Of a stretch of DNA of 56,335 bases, positions 26,517 through 35,316 are shown one piece after another. This DNA comes from an uncultured Subdoligranulum sp. (GTDB taxonomy: Bacteria; Bacillota; Clostridia; Oscillospirales; Ruminococcaceae): contig UQZO01000013.1 of NCBI GenBank assembly GCA_900545545.1, forward strand, positions 1 through 56,335, in the 5' to 3' direction. Position numbers and translations under genes: made by a program. The notes beneath the pieces are model-generated. The model saw only the letters and a program-made list of their open reading frames with translations. It was not told the origin of the DNA and ran no database searches. Positions within the stretch are counted from its first letter, which is position 1; the number at the start of each line of letters is the position of its first letter.

Positions 26517-27359
26517 TCACTCCCGTTCGCGGCGTACCAGCCAGGGCATCCGCCGATGGAGATAACGGGAGACCCGCATCATAAAGTGGTTGTACCGCTC
26601 CACGCGGGGGGAAAGCTGCGTCTTGGGCGGGTCTTTTTTGAAGGTATCCACGTCGAAGTAACGTTCTTTGGCGCGGATGAGAATGTAGCAGGGCTTCTTG
26701 GTTTTCCAGCCCTCGAAATAGCAGAAACTGGCATCCAGCAGCCGGTATTTCGGATGGGTAAAGGCGTACCAGTTGATGTGGGATTCATCATGCCAGAGAG
26801 CAATGATGCCCTTGGCAAGGTCCTGATTGATGCGCTTGTCCAGCAGGTGGCAGAATTTCAGATAGGCCTGCGCTTCGCCGCCGTTGATGCCGCCGCAGAC
26901 ATAGTCCCGCCCCAGGCCCATGGGGATGAATGCCTTGCAGCGCGGGTTGCGGTCATAGGTAAACTCGTAGTTGGGCCGCCAGTAGAAGGCCGGATGCAGC
27001 ACAAAGACCATGTGCTCATGTTTTTCCGGCCGGGGCAGGAACATCTCCTCGGTAATGGGCTGGGTAAACTCACAGTTGGCGTTGAAAAAGTAGATGTAAT
27101 CAAACGCTTTGAGCTGTTCTTCACATTGCAGAAAGATTTCAAACCGCTTCAGCGTGGTGTAAGGCCAGGGCTGGGGCTGCTGGTACATGCGATGGATGCG
27201 GGGATTTTCCTCCTCCCCTTCCAGATGGTCGGCATCGGTAAAGACAAAATAGTGGACCTCGCACTGTTTCAGCAGGTATTTTTCGGCACTGGCAAGAAAC
27301 TCCGGCCAGAGCCGAAGATATTGCCCGGTACAGATATACAGCGCTGCGACCTTTTTCAT
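26517..27359 (-). CDS. GT6-family (ABO-type) alpha-1,3-galactosyl/GalNAc transferase-like glycosyltransferase
   Basis: 280 residues from the ATG at 27359, overlapping the ABC ATPase stop by ATGA. Family GT6 features are plain: ALYICTGQY start, VHYFVFTD (35-42), WPYTTLKRF (65-73), the FFNAN segment, GGINGG (156-161) and HDESHIN (190-196). Mammalian ABO and alpha-1,3-GalT enzymes have DxD where this protein has Asn93-Ala-Asn95; NxN is the known mark of most bacterial GT6 enzymes, which work without metal. The expected product is a terminal alpha-1,3-linked Gal or GalNAc. Donor specificity cannot be fixed from sequence. It is last in the operon, fitting a late capping or decoration step. Confidence 0.88.
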   Translation of the reverse strand: MKKVAALYICTGQYLRLWPEFLASAEKYLLKQCEVHYFVFTDADHLEGEEENPRIHRMYQQPQPWPYTTLKRFEIFLQCEEQLKAFDYIYFFNANCEFTQPITEEMFLPRPEKHEHMVFVLHPAFYWRPNYEFTYDRNPRCKAFIPMGLGRDYVCGGINGGEAQAYLKFCHLLDKRINQDLAKGIIALWHDESHINWYAFTHPKYRLLDASFCYFEGWKTKKPCYILIRAKERYFDVDTFKKDPPKTQLSPRVERYNHFMMRVSRYLHRRMPWLVRRERE

Positions 27360-28642
27360 TGTCCGTTCTCCTGTTCTACCAGTTTCGTCCGGGGCAGCTC
27401 CACGGTGCCCCATTCTTTGGCGTTCCACTCCAGTTCCCCTTCCAGGAAGGTGTGTACCAGTCGGAACTGGATGCCCGGCACCCAGTCTTCCACCGTGTGG
27501 GTACCGCCCTCACCCAGGGTGAAGAAGGTGAAATAGTTGCTGTACTGCCCCGGAGAGAGCACCCGCAGGTCATATTCCGCCGTGAAGCGGTTGAGGCCCG
27601 GCCGCAGATGCAGCCCGTACAGGCAGGAGGTTGCCAGCGGGTTGCCTACCTCGTTGCGCACCTCAAACCGCAGGCCCACGTTGCGGGTATCCTCCTGCGC
27701 CTGGACCACATACTCCGCCCGCAGGGGCTGGGTATGCTCGATGGCTTCCACCGAGGGGACCTGGAACCGCACGCTCTGCAAGCGGATATTCTCCCGCCGG
27801 AACCAGTTGTCCCGCTTGTAATTGCTGTAATCCACAAAGTCGGTGCTCTGGGATTTCTGGGCCAGATAGATGGAAATGCCTTCATCCACATCGCCGTCAA
27901 AGACGATTTTGCCCTGGTCCAGCACGATGCATCGGTCGCAGAGGTCGCGGATGGTGGCCATGTTGTGGCTGACGTAGAGCACCGTCTTGCCGTCCCGCTT
28001 GGCAGCCTGCCGCATCTTGGTCAGGCACTTTTTCTGGAACTTCATATCGCCCACGGCCAGCACTTCGTCCATGATCATGATCTCGCTGTCCAGATGGGCC
28101 GCCACGCTGAACGCCAGCTTGACGTACATACCGCTGGAATATCGCTTGACCGGCGTATCGATGAAGTCCCCCACCTCGGAGAATTCGATGATCTCCGCCA
28201 TTTTGGCGTCGATCTCGGCGCGGGTCATGCCCAGGATGGCACCGTTGAGGTAGACGTTTTCCCGGCCGGTCATCTCGGGGTGGAATCCGGTGCCCACTTC
28301 CAGCATGGAGGCCACCCGTCCATAGAGGTCGATATCTCCCTCGGTGGGTGCGGTGACGTGGGTGAGCAGCTTGAGCAGAGTGGATTTGCCGGCGCCGTTG
28401 GAGCCGATGATACCCACCGCTTCGCCCTTGTACACATCAAAGCTCAGGCCGTTGAGGGCCATAAAGGTGGTACCGATCAGGCGCTGGTCGGTGCCGATGA
28501 GGGTGTTGGGGTCCTCTTTGCCGCGTTTGCGCGCCCACCAGCTTTGCAGGTCGCCCCGCAGCGTGCCGCCGCCGATCTGGCCCAGCTTGTACCGCTTTTT
28601 CACATTGCGGACGCGGATCATGATATCCTTTTGTTGCTGCAT
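27356..28642 (-). CDS. wzt: Polysaccharide ABC exporter ATPase, Wzt type with C-terminal glycan-binding domain
   Basis: 428 residues. The ATPase domain (about 1-255) has Walker A GSNGAGKST at 80-88, the signature YSSGMYVKLAFS, Walker B IMIMDEVLAVGD and the H-loop LYVSHNM. The extra residues about 280-428 are beta-rich and match the Wzt C-terminal domain that recognises the capped end of the glycan before export. With the adjacent permease it forms the exporter for the polysaccharide made by this operon. Carrying the C-terminal domain implies chain-end recognition rather than simple TagH-like export. Confidence 0.93.
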   Translation of the reverse strand: MQQQKDIMIRVRNVKKRYKLGQIGGGTLRGDLQSWWARKRGKEDPNTLIGTDQRLIGTTFMALNGLSFDVYKGEAVGIIGSNGAGKSTLLKLLTHVTAPTEGDIDLYGRVASMLEVGTGFHPEMTGRENVYLNGAILGMTRAEIDAKMAEIIEFSEVGDFIDTPVKRYSSGMYVKLAFSVAAHLDSEIMIMDEVLAVGDMKFQKKCLTKMRQAAKRDGKTVLYVSHNMATIRDLCDRCIVLDQGKIVFDGDVDEGISIYLAQKSQSTDFVDYSNYKRDNWFRRENIRLQSVRFQVPSVEAIEHTQPLRAEYVVQAQEDTRNVGLRFEVRNEVGNPLATSCLYGLHLRPGLNRFTAEYDLRVLSPGQYSNYFTFFTLGEGGTHTVEDWVPGIQFRLVHTFLEGELEWNAKEWGTVELPRTKLVEQENGQ

Positions 28643-28655
28643 GATACGCTCCTCC

Positions 28656-29516
28656 TTACACGGTATCCACGAAGGTCTTTTCCACCTTGCTGAACAGCGA
28701 GAGTCCCAGCGCCAGCAAAACGATGGTCCAGACGATCGAGATGGCCCACATCAGGGCGTTGACCTGGCCGGAGCCGAAGAAAATGGCCCGGAAAGATTCC
28801 ATGGGCGCCGTCATGGGGTTGAGGATCATGGCCGCATAGAGCACCCGGCTCATGCCGCTGACCATGGACAGCGGGTAAACGACCGGCGTACCGTACATCC
28901 ACAGCTGCACGCCGAAGGTCACCACCACCATCAGGTCACGGTAGCGGGTGGTCAGGCTGGAAACGATGATGCCGCAGCCCAGGCCCAGCAGACCCACCTG
29001 CACCAGAATCAGAACCGTCAGCGGCATCATAGCCCAGTTGGGGTGCACCGCACCTTTGGCCACGTAATACAGCAGCATGATAAAGAACATGGCAAACTGC
29101 AACAGGAAGTTGATCAGCGCCGACAGCATGGTGGAGATGGGCATGGCCAGGCGCGGGAAATAGACCTTGCTGAAGATGGCCGAGTTGCTGGTAAAGGTGG
29201 CCGAAATTTTATTGATGCAGGCCGCAAAGAAGCCCCACAGCGCCGTACCTGCGAGGTAGAAGAGGGTCTGGGGCACCCCGTCGGTGGACAGGCCTGCGAT
29301 GACGCCGAACATAACGGTGTACATGGCGGCGGACAGAATGGGGTTGATGAGTACCCACGCCGGGCCCAGCACGGTCTGCTTGTACATGACGGTGAAGTCA
29401 CGCTTGACAAACAACCAAATCAGGTCCTTATAGCGCCACAGTTCGTGGAAATCCACCCGTGCCCAGCCTTTGGCCGGGCTGTAGTGGACGTGGTACTGTT
29501 TTTGTATCTGTTCCAT
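28656..29516 (-). CDS. wzm: Polysaccharide ABC exporter permease, Wzm type
   Basis: 286 residues of the ABC-2 family with six helices. The N-terminal cytoplasmic stretch ELWRYKDLIWLFVKRDFTVMYKQTVLGPAWVLINP is the conserved polysaccharide/teichoic-acid permease interface helix. It is 13 bp upstream of the cognate ATPase gene. It exports undecaprenyl-linked glycan across the membrane. Confidence 0.93.
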   Translation of the reverse strand: MEQIQKQYHVHYSPAKGWARVDFHELWRYKDLIWLFVKRDFTVMYKQTVLGPAWVLINPILSAAMYTVMFGVIAGLSTDGVPQTLFYLAGTALWGFFAACINKISATFTSNSAIFSKVYFPRLAMPISTMLSALINFLLQFAMFFIMLLYYVAKGAVHPNWAMMPLTVLILVQVGLLGLGCGIIVSSLTTRYRDLMVVVTFGVQLWMYGTPVVYPLSMVSGMSRVLYAAMILNPMTAPMESFRAIFFGSGQVNALMWAISIVWTIVLLALGLSLFSKVEKTFVDTV

Positions 29517-29543
29517 GGAATGGCTCCTTTTTGGCAGGCAGCG

Positions 29544-30512
29544 TTACTGTCTGCTTTGTAAGAATATACGGTAGACCGGCAGCCCCAGCCGCAGCAGCGC
29601 GGCGCGCAGCCTCATGCTGCGCTGCCCGGTACGGCGGGCCAGCATCCGGTAGGCTTCGGCACAGCCGCGGCAGGCGGCGCGGTAGCGGGCCCGCTGGGCG
29701 GCGGTGGAAAGGTCAAACCGCTGTTTTTCGCTGAGGTTTTCAATGGCGTCGTTCAGCAATCCCTCCGCCCGCAGCACATCACCTCTGGCGGCAAAGGAAT
29801 CACACCATTCCAGCAAAAACTCGCTGCGGTCCAGATAGTTGCGGCTGGACCCCTGGGCCATGATGCTGCCCCCGCGCTGCACATAGCGGTAGCCCTGCCA
29901 GCCCAGACAGGCAATGGTTTTGCACTGGGCCAAAAGCCCCGGCAGCAGGAACTGGTCCTCATAGCGCTTGCCCTCGGCATAGCGCAGGGTGGCAAAAAGT
30001 TCCCGTTTATAGAGTTTGTTCCACGCCACCACGTAGTAGATCTTCTGTTCCGCCAGCGCAAAGTAGCGCTGCCACACACCGTCCGCATCCAGCACTTCAT
30101 CCCGGAATCCGGTAAAATCCGGCTTGGGCAGCGGCGTGTTGTTTTCGTCCACATAGACGAGATTGAAGATCACCAGGTCGGCGTCGTGCTGCTGCTGGGC
30201 TTCCCAGGCACGACGTAAAGTGTCCGGTTCCAGCAGATCATCGGCGTCCACAAAGGCAAGGAAGCGCCCCGTGGCTGCCTGGATGCCGGTATTGCGGGCC
30301 GCCGAAAGGCCGCCGTTTTCCCGGTGCAGCACCCGCACCCGGGGGTCCTTTCTGGCCCAGGCATCGCAGAGGGCCGGGCAGTTGTCGGGGCTGCCATCAT
30401 CCACCAGCAGGATTTCCAGGTCGGAAAAGGTCTGTGCCGCCACACTGGCCACACAGGCATCGAGATAGCGCTCGACCTTGTAAACCGGGATGATGACGCT
30501 GATGGCAGGCAT
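29544..30512 (-). CDS. GT2-family glycosyltransferase
   Basis: 322 residues from the ATG at 30512, preceded by AAAGGAG. The GT-A domain starts MPAISVIIPVYKVERYLDACV, with LLVDDGSPDNCP, SAARNTGIQAATGRFLAFVDADD (the DxDD metal site near residue 87-90). Residues after about 220 are a basic helical tail. It transfers a sugar from a nucleotide donor onto the lipid-linked glycan in the cytoplasm. The neighbouring GT2 at 30535-31530 shares the PDNCPALCDAWA(R/Q)KDPR segment, so the two arose by duplication. Confidence 0.9.
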   Translation of the reverse strand: MPAISVIIPVYKVERYLDACVASVAAQTFSDLEILLVDDGSPDNCPALCDAWARKDPRVRVLHRENGGLSAARNTGIQAATGRFLAFVDADDLLEPDTLRRAWEAQQQHDADLVIFNLVYVDENNTPLPKPDFTGFRDEVLDADGVWQRYFALAEQKIYYVVAWNKLYKRELFATLRYAEGKRYEDQFLLPGLLAQCKTIACLGWQGYRYVQRGGSIMAQGSSRNYLDRSEFLLEWCDSFAARGDVLRAEGLLNDAIENLSEKQRFDLSTAAQRARYRAACRGCAEAYRMLARRTGQRSMRLRAALLRLGLPVYRIFLQSRQ

Positions 30513-30534
30513 GGGCAGGCTCCTTTCTTGGGTT

Positions 30535-31530
30535 TTATCCGCCGCGGCGGGCAGAGAGCAACGCTTTATACGCATGGAATACCGGCAGCCCGACACGCAG
30601 CGCCGCCGCCCGCAGTTTCAGCGAGCGGGCGCCCTTCTGGGCAGCCAGCGCATCGTAAGTACGGCAGAGTTCCGCCTTGACGGCGGCAAATTCCGCCCGG
30701 TGGCCGGGCTTGCGCAGATCGTAAGCCGCCTTGTTGCGGTAGAGGAAATCCGCCACATCGGTGAGCGCTCCCTCGGCCCGGTCATACCAGCCGCGGGAGA
30801 GGAAATAGGCCGCGCGGTGGATATCGCCCCGGGGCATGGCCAGGCGCACCTCATGGCGGGCGGTGGCGGTGATGCTGCCCTCGTGCTGAAGCACATAGTA
30901 CCCGGTGTAGGCCAGGCATTGCACTGTATCGCAGTGGGCGATAAGGTCAGGCAGCACATAATAATCCTCATGGAGCATCCCCACGGGATAGCGCACCCCC
31001 GCAAACAGCTTGGCGGCATACAGTCGATGAGCTGTGCCGGTGAACTGGCTGATCCAGGGCGTGTTGAAGGCATCCCAGAACTGTTCTTCTGTGAGCAGGG
31101 TGTCGGCGGCAAAGCACTGTTCCGCCGGGTGGGGCTGCAGCGTGCCGTCGGGCAGTTTGCGGCAGCTGTTGCAGATGACCAGCCCCGCCCCGCTGGTTTG
31201 CGCCGCCGCGTAGAGCGTGGCGAAAAGATCGGGGGCTACGGTGTCATCGCTGTCCACCATGGTGATCCAGGCGCCCCGGGCGGCATCCAGCCCGGCGTTG
31301 CGGGCGCCGGAAGGACCGGGACCTGTTTTTTTCGGGTGCAAAGCGCGGATGCGGGGGTCCTTTTGGGCCCAGGCATCGCAGAGGGCCGGGCAGTTGTCGG
31401 GGCTTTCGTCGTCGATGAGCAGCAGCTCAAAGTCCGCCAGGGCCTGGGCCAGAATGCTCTGCACGCAGGCGTCCAGCGTTGCCTCGGCCTTATACACCGG
31501 CACAATGACACTGAGAAGTGGCGTTCCCAT
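30535..31530 (-). CDS. GT2-family glycosyltransferase, tandem paralogue
   Basis: 331 residues from the ATG at 31530. N-terminal LLSVIVPVYKAEATLDACV, then LLIDDESPDNCP, SGARNAGLDAARGAWITMVDSDD (DSDD metal site). Its first 100 residues closely follow the next gene in the operon, while the acceptor half diverges, as expected for duplicated transferases with different acceptors. It lies 10 bp after the TupA-like gene. Confidence 0.9.
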   Translation of the reverse strand: MGTPLLSVIVPVYKAEATLDACVQSILAQALADFELLLIDDESPDNCPALCDAWAQKDPRIRALHPKKTGPGPSGARNAGLDAARGAWITMVDSDDTVAPDLFATLYAAAQTSGAGLVICNSCRKLPDGTLQPHPAEQCFAADTLLTEEQFWDAFNTPWISQFTGTAHRLYAAKLFAGVRYPVGMLHEDYYVLPDLIAHCDTVQCLAYTGYYVLQHEGSITATARHEVRLAMPRGDIHRAAYFLSRGWYDRAEGALTDVADFLYRNKAAYDLRKPGHRAEFAAVKAELCRTYDALAAQKGARSLKLRAAALRVGLPVFHAYKALLSARRGG

Positions 31531-31540
31531 GGCGGCTCCT

Positions 31541-32650
31541 TTACTGGGCATCCTCCGGGGCATCATCCACGCCGGGCAGATGGATCAGGCTGCCCATGTA
31601 CAGGTTGGCGCTTTCGGGATGCCAGCGGGAGATGCCGCTCTCGGTGGTGAAGGTCATTTCGCCGAACTTGATGCTGCCGTCGTTGAGGGAGTACAGGTCC
31701 ACCCGCACCGCCGTAAAGCCCTGGCTGAGGGTGCGGGCAATTTCCAGCATCTTGTCCAGGTTCTTCGGGCGGGGCAGGTCGGGCTGTTCCAGCGGCACAT
31801 TGATGTTGAAAGGCATCAGGTTCCAGTCGGTATCGTAGAAGATCATCCGCTCTTCCTTGTCGGTATAGCGTTCCAGAATATGCAGGATGATCTTGGGTTC
31901 TCCATTAAAGCAGAAGAACTTGTAATCGTACAGGTCGCCGCCGTCGTTCTCGATGAACTTTTCCACCAGGATGCGGGGCTTGATGTGGATATACTGCACA
32001 TCCAACCCGCCCATCAGGTAGCAGTAGTTGATCTTGAGCCAGGTTTCCATCTTGCGTTTGGCATCGGCCTTGTCGAATTTGGATTTATCCTGCACGGCGA
32101 TGTTCCAGCCCGCGCCGTGGTTGACCTTGAGCATGAATTTATCAGGCAGTTTGTCGAAGTCGATGTCATCAAAATGGTCGTAGACGCCCAGCAGCGGAAT
32201 CAGATATTCCTCGCCGATTTTCTCCTTAACCCAGTCCCGCACGGTGTATTTATCCACCAGGGGATACACATCCTCAAACCCGCCGTAGAGCTTGAGCCAC
32301 TGGGTCTTTTCGCTGAAAGTCTTGGGATGTTCCAGATCCAGCGGCGTATGGGTATAGTTTGTCTCAAGGAACCACTTTTTCAGTGCCTCGGGGTAGTCCT
32401 TCTTTTTCAAGCAGGCCCAGTAGGCATAGTTTTTGTTGGCGATCTTATGATATTTTGCGTAGGTGACAAGATACCGCACGCTGGTCACCGGGCCGTTGTG
32501 CAAAAGATATTTCAGCCCCCGCACAGCATGGCGCGGCAGCCAGGTGACGGCACGGCCGATCTTATAGGACGAGGACCCGTAGACGGCTTCCAGTTCATGG
32601 CGCAGCAGACGGACCTGTTCCTCTGCGCTGAGCTCATGCATATCTTCCAT
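31541..32650 (-). CDS. TupA-like ATP-grasp protein of polysaccharide clusters
   Basis: 369 residues. An N-terminal coiled or helical region (1-60) precedes a domain matching the ATPgrasp_TupA group: KTFSEKTQWLKLY, DKYTVRDWVKEKIGEEYLIPLLGVYD, FMLKVNHGAGWNIAV and ILVEKFIE, with late acidic residues in GFTAVRVDLY and IKFGEMTFTTESG likely binding ATP-magnesium. TupA is linked to teichuronopeptide synthesis, so relatives may attach an amino acid or similar group to a glycan; the actual substrate here is unknown. It sits between two GT2 genes. Confidence 0.82.
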   Translation of the reverse strand: MEDMHELSAEEQVRLLRHELEAVYGSSSYKIGRAVTWLPRHAVRGLKYLLHNGPVTSVRYLVTYAKYHKIANKNYAYWACLKKKDYPEALKKWFLETNYTHTPLDLEHPKTFSEKTQWLKLYGGFEDVYPLVDKYTVRDWVKEKIGEEYLIPLLGVYDHFDDIDFDKLPDKFMLKVNHGAGWNIAVQDKSKFDKADAKRKMETWLKINYCYLMGGLDVQYIHIKPRILVEKFIENDGGDLYDYKFFCFNGEPKIILHILERYTDKEERMIFYDTDWNLMPFNINVPLEQPDLPRPKNLDKMLEIARTLSQGFTAVRVDLYSLNDGSIKFGEMTFTTESGISRWHPESANLYMGSLIHLPGVDDAPEDAQ

Positions 32651-32668
32651 TGCGTAACACTTCCCTTT

Positions 32669-33727
32669 TCAGGTGTTCTGTTCCTGCTTCCGGCGTGCTT
32701 CCTCCAGCAGGGCGCGCACCTTCGGTTTCCAGATATAATGGCGGCAGACCTTGGTGACGAAGAACCAGAAGGGGTTCTCCACCTCGCACCACAGCTGCGA
32801 CAGGGCATTTTCGTTATTGTAGTTGACGATGCGCCGCAGCCGCCCCGCATGATAGGTGTGGATGTTCTCCATGTAGGTCTGGGCTTCTTTTGTCAGCTGG
32901 GGGTCCTTGCGGGCGGCATACAGCGACTGGTATTCCCGCAGGAACCGCACCAGGCCCGCCGCATCAAACTTGCGGGTGATGGTGCGCTGCTCGTACAAAA
33001 TCAGTGCTGTAAGGATATCGTTCTGGTAGGGGCTGCGGCGATGATAGGTGCTGCCCTCCATCTGGCGGTAGTTGAACATGCAGTCGGGCAGATAGTAGAT
33101 ATCGCCGTAGGGCAGAAACTGGAAGGTCAGCGGGTTGTCGATAATGGGAATGCCGCTGGTGTACGGGTCAATGCCCTGCAGCCCGATGTTGCGGAACATC
33201 ATGGCATTGGTGTGCACGTAGAGGAAACTCCAGTATTCCTCGGCGGTCAGGCTGCACTCCCGCAGCGGCCGCTCGATGGGCCGGGTCTCGCCGGTGCTCT
33301 CCCAGTAATAGCAGCCGTTGTGGCCGCAGCCGATGTATTTATGCTCGGTGTCGGCATCCAGGATATCCGCCTGGCGCTGCAATTTGTGCTTATCGGTATA
33401 AAAATCGTCGCCGTCCAGGTAGCAGACGTATTCGCCCTTGGCCTCGTAGAACAGGCGACCGCGGATGGCATTCATCCGCCGGATGCGCTCGTTGGCTTCG
33501 TACTTGGCGCCGGGGATGCGGTCCATCACAAAAACGCGCACCGACTGGGGATACTTTTCCTCCCAGGTGCGCAGTTTTTCGATGGTTCCGTCGTCCGACC
33601 CGTCATCGGCACAGAGCACCTCCACGTGGAAATCGGTCTCCTGCCCCAGCACGCTTTCCAGCGTTTCATCCACATAGGGCGCCAGATTGTAAAAGGAAAT
33701 CAGCACACTGACTTTCGGCTGCGCCAT
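32669..33727 (-). CDS. GT2-family glycosyltransferase
   Basis: 352 residues with N-terminal KVSVLISFYNLAPYVDETLESVL, LCADDGSDDGT and the metal site YVCYLDGDDFYTD. The remaining residues contain a long helical C-terminal part with several Tyr- and Trp-rich patches. It starts 3 bp after the HAD gene. Donor and acceptor are unknown. Confidence 0.9.
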   Translation of the reverse strand: MAQPKVSVLISFYNLAPYVDETLESVLGQETDFHVEVLCADDGSDDGTIEKLRTWEEKYPQSVRVFVMDRIPGAKYEANERIRRMNAIRGRLFYEAKGEYVCYLDGDDFYTDKHKLQRQADILDADTEHKYIGCGHNGCYYWESTGETRPIERPLRECSLTAEEYWSFLYVHTNAMMFRNIGLQGIDPYTSGIPIIDNPLTFQFLPYGDIYYLPDCMFNYRQMEGSTYHRRSPYQNDILTALILYEQRTITRKFDAAGLVRFLREYQSLYAARKDPQLTKEAQTYMENIHTYHAGRLRRIVNYNNENALSQLWCEVENPFWFFVTKVCRHYIWKPKVRALLEEARRKQEQNT

Positions 33728-33730
33728 CGG

Positions 33731-34375
33731 TCAATCCTCCTTGTTTTGGTGGGTCATCGCGGCCCAGACAGCCGAAAGGCTGCCGTAGCTCTCGACGCCC
33801 TGCCGCTGCCAGTAGCGGCGGCTGCGGAACCCGCGGTCCAAAAGATAACAGGGCAGCCCCAGCTGCCGGGCCGCGTTCAGGTCGGCCTCGGTATCGCCCA
33901 CCAGCACATCACCGGGGTCGATTTTTCCCCGCAGGCGGGCGGCTTTTTCGTCGGCGGCATGCACCGGCAGCACCACCAACAGTTCCTCCACCAGCGGCAA
34001 AAGAGCGCAGCGCGCCAGCGTATCCCGCAGCGCGTCGGCATCCTGCCGGGCAGAAACCAGCACAACGGCATCCCCTTGCCCGTGCACCGCCTGCAAAAAC
34101 GGAATGGCATCGGGATAGGCGCGGTCCATTGCCAGATACGGCGGGGTTTCAATCTTCGCTTGCCACCGGGCGGCGATATCTGCCGCCTGGGCTTCGGTCA
34201 GCCCGGCTTCCAGCAGCCAGGCACGGGTGCTGTGCCCATCCGCCTTGTAGGTCAGGTAATCCGGCGCAGCGGCGGGCCAGGTAAGACCGTCCTCCCGAAA
34301 AAGGTCTCGCAGCAGCGCCTCATGGCGGGCGCTGCTGTCCAGCAGCGTGCCGTCCACATCACAGTACAGTGTCAC
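33731..34375 (-). CDS. HAD-superfamily hydrolase, GTG start
   Basis: 214 residues. HAD motif I is YCDVDGTLLDS at residues about 4-14, motif II VVLVSARQD, motif III Lys region, and motif IV VLVGDTEADLNAARQLG. A helical cap lies between about 17 and 80. The GTG start at 34375 forms a GTGA overlap with the ATP-grasp stop, so the two are translationally coupled. A phosphatase acting on the product or intermediate of that ATP-grasp enzyme is a reasonable inference. Confidence 0.88.
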   Translation of the reverse strand: MTLYCDVDGTLLDSSARHEALLRDLFREDGLTWPAAAPDYLTYKADGHSTRAWLLEAGLTEAQAADIAARWQAKIETPPYLAMDRAYPDAIPFLQAVHGQGDAVVLVSARQDADALRDTLARCALLPLVEELLVVLPVHAADEKAARLRGKIDPGDVLVGDTEADLNAARQLGLPCYLLDRGFRSRRYWQRQGVESYGSLSAVWAAMTHQNKED

Positions 34376-35316
34376 CGGACCACCACTTCCTCGTAAACGC
34401 GCAGCACCGATTTCACCGTGGGGTCCACCCGGAACCATTCGTCGGGCACCGTTTGGCCGCAGAGGTCCGCCCAGAAAGCGCGGACCAGCTGGAACCCGGC
34501 CGCCGTGGCCAGCGCCGTGCCGGCCCCCATGCGCAGGTTGCAGTCGATGAGGTTCCACTGGCCGCGATGCTGCATGAACTGGGCACAAAACGCTGCCGGG
34601 CAGGGCACCAGGCGCACCAGTGCCGCGATATAATTTTCAATTTCCGGCAGGTGGAGCGGGACCATCTTGGTGCAGACCCCTGCCTTAGTAGCCACGCGCT
34701 CTCGGCAAAACACCCGCAGCTTGCCCTGGGCGTTGAAAATCTCCGCCGTTACTTCCCGGCCGTCGCCGTCGCATTGTTCCTGCAAAATCTCGTCGGGGGC
34801 CAGGGTGACCGGCTGCCCGCCGGTTACGCTGCGCATCCCGTGGGAGCCGCAGCCGATTTTTTTCTTGGTCAGATACAGCCGCCCGGGCTCGGTGGCATCG
34901 GGCGCCACCAGGGCAGGCGTGGGCAGGCCGTGGACTTGCAGAAAGCGGAACATCCGCTCCTTGTCGCTGAGCAGCTGGGCCGTATGGCGCAGCGGCGCCG
35001 TGGAGCGCACGCCCCGCGCCGTGAGCACCGGGGCATCCGCCGCCCACTGGAAGAGGTCCTGGTCAATCAGCGGGACGATAACATCGATGTGATTTTCTTC
35101 CAGCACCTTGCAGATGGCGGCCTCGTAGCCGGGATCGGCCAGGGGCGGGACGCGGTGATAGGGCCCTGTCAGGGTAGCGGCAGGCACAAACTCCCGCGGA
35201 TTGATATCCGCCAGATGCAGCGTGATCTCCCCCGCAAAATACTGCCGGGCCACCTGGGCCAGGTGCCAGCCGGTGGTTACCCCGGCCGATAACAACAATA
35301 CATTCAGCACGGTCAT
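34372..35316 (-). CDS. ATP-grasp (CPSase-like) enzyme of the polysaccharide operon
   Basis: 314 residues. An N-terminal Rossmann-like segment (VLLLSAGVTTGWHLAQVARQ) is followed by VIVPLIDQDLFQWA, LLSDKERMFRFLQVHGLPTP (the typical ATP-grasp entry helix), a Gly-rich KKKIGCGSHGMRSV loop and WNLIDCNLRMGAGT (metal-binding Asp/Asn). It resembles carbamoyl-phosphate-synthase-like ATP-grasp enzymes that join a carboxylate to an amine or sugar. It overlaps fdtA upstream and the HAD gene downstream by 4 bases each, making a coupled trio. Confidence 0.85.
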   Translation of the reverse strand: MTVLNVLLLSAGVTTGWHLAQVARQYFAGEITLHLADINPREFVPAATLTGPYHRVPPLADPGYEAAICKVLEENHIDVIVPLIDQDLFQWAADAPVLTARGVRSTAPLRHTAQLLSDKERMFRFLQVHGLPTPALVAPDATEPGRLYLTKKKIGCGSHGMRSVTGGQPVTLAPDEILQEQCDGDGREVTAEIFNAQGKLRVFCRERVATKAGVCTKMVPLHLPEIENYIAALVRLVPCPAAFCAQFMQHRGQWNLIDCNLRMGAGTALATAAGFQLVRAFWADLCGQTVPDEWFRVDPTVKSVLRVYEEVVVR

